Shown here piece after piece: positions 56,003 through 64,000 of a stretch of 64,000 bases of DNA. The stretch spans positions 186,001 through 250,000 of the forward strand of contig NZ_LMIR01000004.1 in assembly GCF_001429165.1 (NCBI RefSeq), written 5' to 3'. Below the pieces are notes generated by a model that worked only from the letters and a program-made list of their open reading frames with translations, searched no databases and had not been told where the DNA came from. Source of the DNA: Agromyces sp. Root81 (GTDB lineage: Bacteria > Actinomycetota > Actinomycetes > Actinomycetales > Microbacteriaceae). The translations under genes and the position numbers were made by a program. How positions within the stretch are numbered: the first letter of the stretch is position 1; each line of letters begins with the position of its first letter.

Positions 56003-57453
56003 TGGCGGGAGCTCCCCCGACGGTGACGGATGCCTCACCGGATTCCTCCCGTCGGGTGAGCTTCTGGCTCGACGACCTGGTCGTGCGCGGACTGGACGAT
56101 CTCCGTCCGCGCACGGCCCTCACCGCGAGCGCCCGGTTCGACGTCTGCCTCATCGGAGGCGGACTCACGGCGCTCTGGACGGCCTACTCCCTCGCGAAGT
56201 CCGATCCGAGCCTGCGCATCGCCGTGCTCGAGCGGGAGGTCGCGGGATTCGGGGCGTCGGGCCGGAACGGCGGTTGGTGCTCCGCCCTGTTCCCGCAGTC
56301 GGCCACCTCGATCGAACGCGATCACGGGTACGACCAGGCGGTCGCGATGCGCCGCACGATGCTCGACACGGTCGACGAGGTCGGCCGGGTCACGGCTCGT
56401 GAAGGCATCGACTGCGATTTCGTGAAGGGCGGAACGGTCACGTTCGCGCGAAGCGCCTCGCAGCGCGAGCTCGCCGCCGCCGAGGTCGAGGACTCGCGCC
56501 GCTTCGGCGTCGACGCACTCGAGTACTGGGACGAACGCTCGGTCGGCGCGCGGTTCGGAGCCACCGGACTCGACGACCGCGCGCCCGACGCGATGTTCGA
56601 TCCCTCCTGCGCTCGCGTGCATCCCGCGAAGCTCGTGCGCGGCCTCGCGCGCGTGGTCGAGGCGCTCGGCGTCTCGGTGTTCGAGCAGACCGAGGTCGTG
56701 GGCTGGTCCGCGGGCCGGGTCGGATTCCGCTCGCTCGACGGCAGCGAGGCGGAGGGCACGGTCTCGGCGCGCCACGTGATCGTCGCGACCGAGGGATACG
56801 GCGCGCATCTGCCCCGCGTGCGCCGGCGCATCCTCCCGCTCTACTCCCTCATGATCGCCACCGAGCCCCTCGCCGACGACATCTGGGACGAGATCGGCAT
56901 CGACCACGGCCAGACATTCAGCGATTACCGCCACCTGCTCGTCTACGGGCAGCGCACCGCCGACAACCGGTTCGCGTTCGGCGGTCGCGGAGCGAGCTAT
57001 CACTGGGGCAGCGCGCTCGATCCCTCGTTCGAGCGCGTGGAGTCCGTGTTCGAGCGCCTGGATGCGGCCCTGCGCGATCTCTTCCCCGCGATCGGCGACG
57101 CGGCGATCACGCACCGGTGGGGCGGTCCGCTCGGCGTCGCGCGCGACTGGAACCCGACCGCGAGCTACAACCAGCGAACCGGTGTCGGTTTCGCCGGCGC
57201 CTACGTCGGCGACGGCCTCTCGACGACGAACCTGGCGGGCCGCACCATGTCCGACCTCGTGCTCGGGGTTCGGAGCGACCTCACCCGGCTGCCCTGGGTG
57301 AATCACCGCTCTCCCCTGTGGGAACCCGAGCCGCTGCGGTACCTCGGTGCGAATCTCGGAGTGCTCGGCATGCGGCTCGCGGATGCCGAGGAACGCCTCA
57401 CCGGGCGGCCATCGCTGCTCGCGGGTGCGGTCGGCCGACTCACCGGCCACTGA
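56002..57453 (+). CDS. FAD-dependent oxidoreductase, PuuB-like (DAO fold)
   Basis: 483 aa. FAD-binding motif CLIGGGLTALWTAYSLAK near residue 50, then VLEREVAGFGASGRNGGWCS and the C-terminal NLAGRTMSDLV, typical of gamma-glutamylputrescine oxidase and related amine oxidases. With the aminotransferase and the pot transporter it suggests oxidation of putrescine or its gamma-glutamyl form. No puuA-type ligase is in the window, so a direct amine substrate is as likely. Its last 14 bases overlap the convergent DUF4192 gene. Confidence 0.87.
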   Translation: MAGAPPTVTDASPDSSRRVSFWLDDLVVRGLDDLRPRTALTASARFDVCLIGGGLTALWTAYSLAKSDPSLRIAVLEREVAGFGASGRNGGWCSALFPQSATSIERDHGYDQAVAMRRTMLDTVDEVGRVTAREGIDCDFVKGGTVTFARSASQRELAAAEVEDSRRFGVDALEYWDERSVGARFGATGLDDRAPDAMFDPSCARVHPAKLVRGLARVVEALGVSVFEQTEVVGWSAGRVGFRSLDGSEAEGTVSARHVIVATEGYGAHLPRVRRRILPLYSLMIATEPLADDIWDEIGIDHGQTFSDYRHLLVYGQRTADNRFAFGGRGASYHWGSALDPSFERVESVFERLDAALRDLFPAIGDAAITHRWGGPLGVARDWNPTASYNQRTGVGFAGAYVGDGLSTTNLAGRTMSDLVLGVRSDLTRLPWVNHRSPLWEPEPLRYLGANLGVLGMRLADAEERLTGRPSLLAGAVGRLTGH

Positions 57454-58582
57454 ACGCCCACTCGGGAAGCGCGCCGCTGCCGACGAGCGTTGCGAGCAGC
57501 CCCGCCATCGAGTGATCGGGTTCGAGCTCGAGTGCGCGATCGATGAACGCCCCCGACGCCGACCCCCGGCCGAGCGCCCAGGCCAGCCATGCCGCGATGC
57601 AGAGCGGGCCGACGCGATGGGTCGACGGCGCATTCGCGATCAGCGGGCGCAGGAGCGCGAGCGCCCGCTCCACGCGCCGCACATCGGGGCGAAGCGTCGA
57701 CTGGCCCGTCATGAGGCGCGAGAGCAGGTCGCTCACCTCGCCGATCGTTCCGTTCGCCAGTTCTCGCACGACGAGCTCGTCGACCGTCTCGTTTCGTTCG
57801 GCCGCACGATCGGCCGTCGCCACGGCGTCGTCGTGCGCCGCCTCGCCGATGAGCGCGCCGAACCCGAACTGGAGCATCATGGCGTCGCGCATCGCGGGGA
57901 CGGAGGCGAGGTGCAGGAACCACGCGAGGCGGAGCGGCGGCTGGTCGGCATCGCGTGCCAGCAGCGATTCGACGAGGGCCACCGGGTCGCCGAGGTCGCC
58001 GAGCCGCTCGAGCGCGGCCGCTCGGGTGCGTCCCGTGAGGTCCTCGAGCGCACGGGCGATGCGGTCGGCGGCTTCCGGGTCCGCGTCGGGCAGCCGGGCA
58101 CTCTCCGACGGCGAAGAGCCCACCTCCCCGACCTCCGTGGCGAGCTGCGTCACGGAGCTCTCCTCGATCAGGGCGAGCGGATGGCCCGTAGCGGGCGTCG
58201 ACCGGTCGAGCAGCGACCCCCAGCCGTCGGCGGCCCGGCAGAGCGCATCTCGGACGAGGAACCCGGCCTCCTCGGCGCGAGCGGTGAACATACCGAGGAG
58301 CGCCCGCTGGGGCATCCCGCGTCCGGCTCCGAACCTGGCGTCGGTGTACACGATCGGCACGGCGGCGTCGACCCCGTGCATGCGGCACAGCGTCCCGACG
58401 ATCGTGGCGATGAGCGGTGCTCGATCCCGAGCCCGCCGCGGCAGGTCGTATCGCAGCACGCCGGCGGTGCGGTTGCCGCTGAATGCCACGCAGACGAGCG
58501 ACCGCTCGGGGCGGAAACCGGCCAGCGAGGGAACGAGGGCGAGGAAGTCGTGCGCCGCTTCGGCGCGGATGATGGTCGTCAT
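57440..58582 (-). CDS. DUF4192 family protein
   Basis: 380 aa cytoplasmic protein of the actinobacterial DUF4192 family, function unknown. Opening TIIRAEAAHDFLALVPSLAGFRPERSLVCVAF (shown by AAHDFLALVPSLAGF and RPERSLVCV) is the family hallmark. The C-terminal part is helical and repeat-like (ALGRGSASGAFIDRALELEP), resembling a TPR. Start ATG at 58582; a longer frame upstream does not look like coding sequence. Tail-to-tail overlap of 14 bases with the oxidoreductase gene means transcription of both may interfere. Confidence 0.85.
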   Translation of the reverse strand: MTTIIRAEAAHDFLALVPSLAGFRPERSLVCVAFSGNRTAGVLRYDLPRRARDRAPLIATIVGTLCRMHGVDAAVPIVYTDARFGAGRGMPQRALLGMFTARAEEAGFLVRDALCRAADGWGSLLDRSTPATGHPLALIEESSVTQLATEVGEVGSSPSESARLPDADPEAADRIARALEDLTGRTRAAALERLGDLGDPVALVESLLARDADQPPLRLAWFLHLASVPAMRDAMMLQFGFGALIGEAAHDDAVATADRAAERNETVDELVVRELANGTIGEVSDLLSRLMTGQSTLRPDVRRVERALALLRPLIANAPSTHRVGPLCIAAWLAWALGRGSASGAFIDRALELEPDHSMAGLLATLVGSGALPEWAFSGR

Positions 58583-58658
58583 GCGGTGAGCCTGCCCCGC
58601 CGCTTCCCCGATGGGACGAGTCGAACGGCGTTCCGTCTCCGGTCCCGACGGATCCGCC

Positions 58659-58695
58659 CTGTGGAGGGAGAGTCGCGCCGTCTCCTCCTCCACAG
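58659..58695. repeat. Inverted repeat in the DUF4192-ogt divergent region
   Basis: Perfect 9-base arms CTGTGGAGG / CCTCCACAG with a 19-base spacer rich in GAGAG/CTCCT. It lies in the 188-base region between two divergent genes. Could be a shared operator or part of a 5' leader of DUF4192; nothing decides. Confidence 0.35.
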
Positions 58696-58758
58696 CGCGG
58701 CGTCGCGCACGGATCACCCGATGTCCGATTCCCGCGAGCCGGTGTCGGATGCCGCGGC

Positions 58759-58764
58759 TACGCT
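58759..58764 (+). promoter_or_regulatory. -10 box of ogt, leaderless type
   Basis: TACGCT on the plus strand, 6 bases before the ATG at 58771; no ribosome site. Confidence 0.45.
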
Positions 58765-58770
58765 CGAATC

Positions 58771-59262
58771 ATGACGAACGTGTATCTCATCCGCCTCGAC
58801 AGCCCGATCGGGCGTCTCGAGCTCGTCGCCGACGACGATGCCGTCACGAGCCTCTCCATCGAGAGCGGCGGCGTGCTCCCCCACGATGACGCCCCCGAAC
58901 ACCCCAACGACGTGCTCCGTGCCGCTCGCGAACAGCTCGAAGAGTACTTCGCCGGCCGGCGCCTCGACTTCGACATCCCGGTGCGGCTCTCCGGCACACC
59001 GTTCCAGCAGGCCGTCTGGGCCGAGCTCGAGCGCCTGCACTGGGGCGAGGCCACCTCCTACGGTGCCCTCGCCACCGCCGTCGGCAAGCCCGGTTCCGCC
59101 CGTGCCATCGGCGGCGCCGTCGGCGCGAATCCCGTGCCGATCATCGTCGGCTGCCACCGCGTGCTCGCGAGCGACGGGCGCATCACCGGTTACTCGGGCG
59201 GCGAGGGTGTTCCGACGAAGCTCTGGCTGCTCGGTCACGAGCAGATCGGCTTCGCCGCGTGA
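58771..59262 (+). CDS. ogt: Methylated-DNA--protein-cysteine methyltransferase
   Basis: Suicide repair protein that moves the methyl group from O6-methylguanine to its own cysteine; 163 aa. Acceptor Cys128 lies in VGCHRVLASDGRITGYSGG, where the usual PCHRV reads GCHRV (Gly127). The helix-turn-helix block FQQAVWAELERLHWGEATSYG and ARAIGGAVGANPVPI are present. GTGA overlap with the next repair gene, tag. Confidence 0.93.
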   Translation: MTNVYLIRLDSPIGRLELVADDDAVTSLSIESGGVLPHDDAPEHPNDVLRAAREQLEEYFAGRRLDFDIPVRLSGTPFQQAVWAELERLHWGEATSYGALATAVGKPGSARAIGGAVGANPVPIIVGCHRVLASDGRITGYSGGEGVPTKLWLLGHEQIGFAA

Positions 59263-59858
59263 GCGTCATCCCGAGACCCGAGATCATCGTCGGCGACGAC
59301 GGGCTGGCCAGGTGCGGCTGGGGTGCTTCCGACCCCGAGTACCGCCGCTACCACGACGAGGAGTGGGGCACACCGCAGCACGACACTGTGCGGCTCTTCG
59401 AGAAGGTGTGCCTCGAGGGATTCCAGGCCGGCCTGTCGTGGATCACGATCCTGCGACGTCGTCCGGCCTTCCGCGAGGTCTTCCACGGATTCGATGCAGC
59501 ACAGGTCGCCGTCATGACCGACGACGACGTCGTGCGCCTGCTCGGCGACGAGCGCATCATCCGCCATCGGGGCAAGATCGAGGCGACGATCCAGAACGCC
59601 CGGGCAACCCTCGAGCTCGATGTGCCGATCGACGAACTGCTGTGGAGCTTCGCCCCCGCGCCGCGAACGGCGCCGCCGGTCAGCTTCGCCGAGGTGCCCG
59701 CGACGACGCTGGAGTCCACGGCGATGAGCAAGGAGCTGCGCCGTCGCGGGTTCCGATTCGTCGGCCCGACGACGATGTATGCGCTCATGCAGGCGGCCGG
59801 CATGGTCGACGATCACCTCGCGGGTTGTCACCGTTCGGCATCTGCGGTCGCGGCATGA
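59259..59858 (+). CDS. tag: DNA-3-methyladenine glycosylase I
   Basis: Base-excision repair glycosylase for 3-methyladenine, 199 aa. Seen: RCGWGASDPEYRRYHDEEWG (with the conserved Trp/Glu and a zinc Cys), FEKVCLEGFQAGLSWITILR and a C-terminal DHLAGCHR carrying His/Cys zinc ligands. GTG start overlaps the ogt stop, so the two alkylation-repair enzymes are co-translated. Convergent with yaaA, 30 bases apart. Confidence 0.95.
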   Translation: MSVIPRPEIIVGDDGLARCGWGASDPEYRRYHDEEWGTPQHDTVRLFEKVCLEGFQAGLSWITILRRRPAFREVFHGFDAAQVAVMTDDDVVRLLGDERIIRHRGKIEATIQNARATLELDVPIDELLWSFAPAPRTAPPVSFAEVPATTLESTAMSKELRRRGFRFVGPTTMYALMQAAGMVDDHLAGCHRSASAVAA

Positions 59859-59888
59859 AGCCGTCCCGCAGCAGCGCGCGATACTGGG

Positions 59889-60650
59889 TCAGGCGACGAG
59901 TTCGAGTTCGCGAACACCCGCAGCGTCTCGCTCCGGGCTGAGCGAGAGCGAGAAGCCCGCTTCGTGCGCCCACGCGATCAGTTCATCGATCGAGGCCGGG
60001 TGCGGCCGAGACCTCAGCAGGGCGCGGGTGAAGAGACCCTTCGCCTGCTTGTTGAAGTGGTTCAGCGCACGCCTCCGGCCCGAGCCGTCGACCGAGACGA
60101 CCCGCACGAACGCCGCACCGGCGCGCACGGGCGCCGGCCCGAGTTCGACATAGGCCTCTGAACGGAGGTCGAGCACCACGCCGGTCTCCGCCGCGAGTGC
60201 AGCCGCGATCGGCTCTCGCCAGAGGGCCTTCAGCCGCACTCCCGGCAGGCGCGAGTCGTGCGAGAGCCGGTACGCCGGGATCAGGTCCATCGCCCCGAGC
60301 AGTCCGAACAACGCGGAGTGCACGACCACATGGTCCGCGGCGTACGCACGTGCCTCGGCATCGAGCGACGCCGCGTCGAGGGCGTCGAAGAGCACGCCGG
60401 TGTAGCGATCGAGTACCGGCATCGTGGGCGAGGCCAGCAGGTTCCGGTTCCGCTCGACCTCGTGCGCCTGGCGTGGTCCCAGTTTCAACGCCCGCATCAT
60501 GTCCGCGGGCTCGTGGGCGAGCGCGACCACCGCGGCGGTCGTCTCCGCCCGGATCGGTGTGAGCGAGCCGAAGGAGAGGGTGCGCAGGTCGAGCGCGACC
60601 TCGGCACCGCCGTCGCGCTTGGTCTCGGACGGCGGAAGCAGGACCCGCAC
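59889..60650 (-). CDS. yaaA: Peroxide stress protein YaaA (DUF328/UPF0246)
   Basis: 253 aa. In E. coli it limits free iron during peroxide stress and binds DNA. Family landmarks: LLPPSETKRDGG at the N-terminus, RYTGVLFDALD, HSALFGLLGAMDLIPAYRLS, and NHFNKQAKGLFTRAL near the C-terminus. GTG start at 60650 shares one base with the stop of the kinase gene (TAGTG), which decides the start. Confidence 0.92.
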   Translation of the reverse strand: MRVLLPPSETKRDGGAEVALDLRTLSFGSLTPIRAETTAAVVALAHEPADMMRALKLGPRQAHEVERNRNLLASPTMPVLDRYTGVLFDALDAASLDAEARAYAADHVVVHSALFGLLGAMDLIPAYRLSHDSRLPGVRLKALWREPIAAALAAETGVVLDLRSEAYVELGPAPVRAGAAFVRVVSVDGSGRRRALNHFNKQAKGLFTRALLRSRPHPASIDELIAWAHEAGFSLSLSPERDAAGVRELELVA

Positions 60651-61222
60651 TACGAGCCGATGAAGGCGAGCGCCGCGTCGACGTTCGAGCCGAGCGAGCC
60701 GATGCTGTCGATCGTCACCCGAGGAAGTGCGGACGACGGACCGGTCCAGGCCGCGTAGCCCTCGAGGCTCTGCTCGACGGCACGCCATGTGGTCTCCTCG
60801 AGGTGCGGGAGGCCCCGCTCGCGCTTCTCGAGACGCGAGCGGTGGAGCGCCTCATCGGAGCACACGACCTCGATCACCCGGAGTCGCACGTCGGCACGCT
60901 CAGCGAGGTCGCGCCACTGCAGGCGCGCCGCCTCGCCGGCGTTGACGGCGTCGACGATCACCGTGCGACCGGAGTCGAGTTCCTTCTCGGCGATCTCCTC
61001 GGCCACGAGGTAGGCCGCGAGACCGGTCGGCTGGTCGGCATCGATGCCAGCCCGCAGGATCGCGGACTCGATCGGGTCGACCGACACGACCGTGGCGCCG
61101 AGGCGGGCGCCGACGATCTCACCGATCGTCGACTTTCCCGCACCCGGCAACCCGGCCATGACGATGAGCTGGGTGACACTCAGGTCACCGAACTGGCGTT
61201 CGATCGGCTGCTCCCCCTGCAT
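60650..61222 (-). CDS. Small P-loop kinase-like ATPase (AAA_33 type)
   Basis: 190 aa nucleotide-binding protein. Walker A MAGLPGAGKSTIG, a switch Asp in VVSVDPIES, TVIVDAVNAGE and the lid-like RSRLEKRERGLPH; similar to small-molecule or polynucleotide kinases of the zeta-toxin/AAA_33 group. No antitoxin-like partner is visible. AGGAG ribosome site seven bases before the ATG. Follows atpC by 10 bases, so read-through from the ATP synthase operon is likely. Substrate unknown. Confidence 0.82.
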   Translation of the reverse strand: MQGEQPIERQFGDLSVTQLIVMAGLPGAGKSTIGEIVGARLGATVVSVDPIESAILRAGIDADQPTGLAAYLVAEEIAEKELDSGRTVIVDAVNAGEAARLQWRDLAERADVRLRVIEVVCSDEALHRSRLEKRERGLPHLEETTWRAVEQSLEGYAAWTGPSSALPRVTIDSIGSLGSNVDAALAFIGS

Positions 61223-61232
61223 CCGTTACTCC

Positions 61233-61493
61233 TCAGACGAGTTCGGCGCGGGACGCGACGACCTGCACCGCGTTCGCCTGCACCGACAGGAATCCGTCGT
61301 CAGCGTTGGCGGTGATCTTCTCACCGCCGGGCAGGGTGACCCGCACCTCGCCGCGGGCGAGGATCGCGAGCATCGGCTCATGACCCGGCAGAATGCCGAT
61401 CTCGCCTTCGACGGTGCGTGCCACCACCATGGTCGCCTCGCCCGACCAGACCTGCTGGTCGGCCGAGACGACACTCACGTTGAGGCTGGCCAT
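61233..61493 (-). CDS. atpC: ATP synthase epsilon subunit
   Basis: 86 aa, the short actinobacterial form with the beta-sandwich domain only: the usual C-terminal helical hairpin is missing, as in other Microbacteriaceae-like proteins of this size. Blocks: GEATMVVARTVEGEIGILPG and GHEPMLAIL. Part of the F1 central stalk. The ATG is two bases after the atpD stop. Confidence 0.93.
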   Translation of the reverse strand: MASLNVSVVSADQQVWSGEATMVVARTVEGEIGILPGHEPMLAILARGEVRVTLPGGEKITANADDGFLSVQANAVQVVASRAELV

Positions 61494-61495
61494 GC

Positions 61496-63894
<2,399 letters not shown>

Positions 63895-63923
63895 GTTTCT
63901 CCTGTGTCCTGTCTTCCTGGTAC

Positions 63924-63972
63924 TGAGGCTCTCGACTCGACCCCGTGAGGTCAGTTCCCGTCGAGAGCCTCA
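63924..63972 (-). repeat. Intercistronic hairpin between atpA and atpG
   Basis: Perfect 13-base arms TGAGGCTCTCGAC / GTCGAGAGCCTCA with a 23-base loop, in the roughly 94-base gap between the likely atpA stop and atpG. Inside an operon this could protect or process the mRNA or lower downstream expression rather than end transcription. Confidence 0.6.
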
Positions 63973-63988
63973 GGGAACCTCGGAATGA

Positions 63989-64000
63989 CTAGCGGCGACC
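63989..64000 (-). CDS. atpA: ATP synthase alpha subunit, last codons only (inferred)
   Basis: Only ...Gly-Arg-Arg-stop (TAG) is inside the window. The call rests on gene order: atpA comes directly before atpG in bacterial ATP synthase operons, and the spacing fits. The sequence alone cannot prove it. Confidence 0.45.
   Translation of the reverse strand, partial: GRR

Noticed and set aside
57440..57453. Overlap of oxidoreductase and DUF4192 genes as a sign of frameshift
   Set aside because: Both genes have full family length and natural ends; it is a short tail-to-tail overlap.
60650..61222. Zeta-toxin-like toxin-antitoxin system
   Set aside because: The P-loop kinase follows atpC in an operon-like layout with yaaA after it; no small antitoxin gene is adjacent.

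Overview
The window is chromosomal DNA of a high-GC Gram-positive actinobacterium, most likely a member of the Microbacteriaceae (an Agromyces- or Leifsonia-like organism). Reasons: base composition near 70% G+C, codons ending in G/C, many GTG starts, TANNNT -10 boxes placed 6-7 bases before start codons (leaderless genes), an FoF1 ATP synthase operon of bacterial type, the MEP isoprenoid genes, and families common in Actinobacteria (LtrA, DUF4192, a short RNB ribonuclease, a rip-type M50 protease). The family is inferred; the genus is a guess. I see no rRNA, tRNA, CRISPR array, insertion sequence or prophage, and no gene-free stretch over 300 bases.

Layout. (1) 1-7.1 kb: housekeeping block with a PhoX-type phosphatase (cut by the window edge), proS, a 72-aa protein, an RNB ribonuclease, a very acidic 52-aa protein and ispG. 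(2) 7.1-19.6 kb: a tightly coupled operon on the minus strand (branched-chain-amino-acid-type ABC transporter livKGFHM, acyl-CoA ligase, TetR, 3-hydroxybutyrate dehydrogenase, two alpha/beta hydrolases, succinyl-CoA:3-ketoacid CoA-transferase) with a divergent thiolase. Together they read as uptake and degradation of a 3-hydroxy- or 3-keto-acid (or an ester of one) to acetyl-CoA. (3) 19.7-28.6 kb: ltrA, a SHOCT membrane protein, a NarL-type two-component pair, the rip1-like M50 protease, dxr, a degenerate phosphopantetheinyl-transferase-like protein, plsC and a lipoprotein. (4) 28.6-35.9 kb: OsmC, gabT, L-asparaginase and a polyamine ABC transporter (potABCD). (5) 36.0-53.9 kb: nine same-strand genes forming an apparent envelope module: FHA protein, PP2C phosphatase, membrane Ser/Thr kinase, a 1962-aa Ig/Fn3 surface protein, MoxR ATPase, DUF58, a transglutaminase-fold membrane protein lacking its catalytic residues, a zinc-ribbon/FHA protein and an FtsK/EccC-like ATPase. 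This is the most interesting part of the window. (6) 54.1-57.5 kb: Lrp regulator, class III aminotransferase and PuuB-like oxidoreductase, the degradative half of the polyamine system. (7) 57.4-64 kb: DUF4192, two alkylation-repair enzymes (Ogt, Tag), YaaA, a small P-loop kinase, and atpC-atpD-atpG with the end of atpA.

How they work together: regions 4 and 6 make a putrescine/GABA route (import, transamination, GABA to succinate semialdehyde) divided by module 5. Module 5 joins phospho-signalling (kinase, phosphatase, two FHA readers) to ATP-driven machines (MoxR, FtsK-like) and extracytoplasmic Ig/Fn3 proteins. The MEP pathway genes dxr and ispG, often neighbours through the M50 protease gene in actinobacteria, are separated here by the catabolic block.
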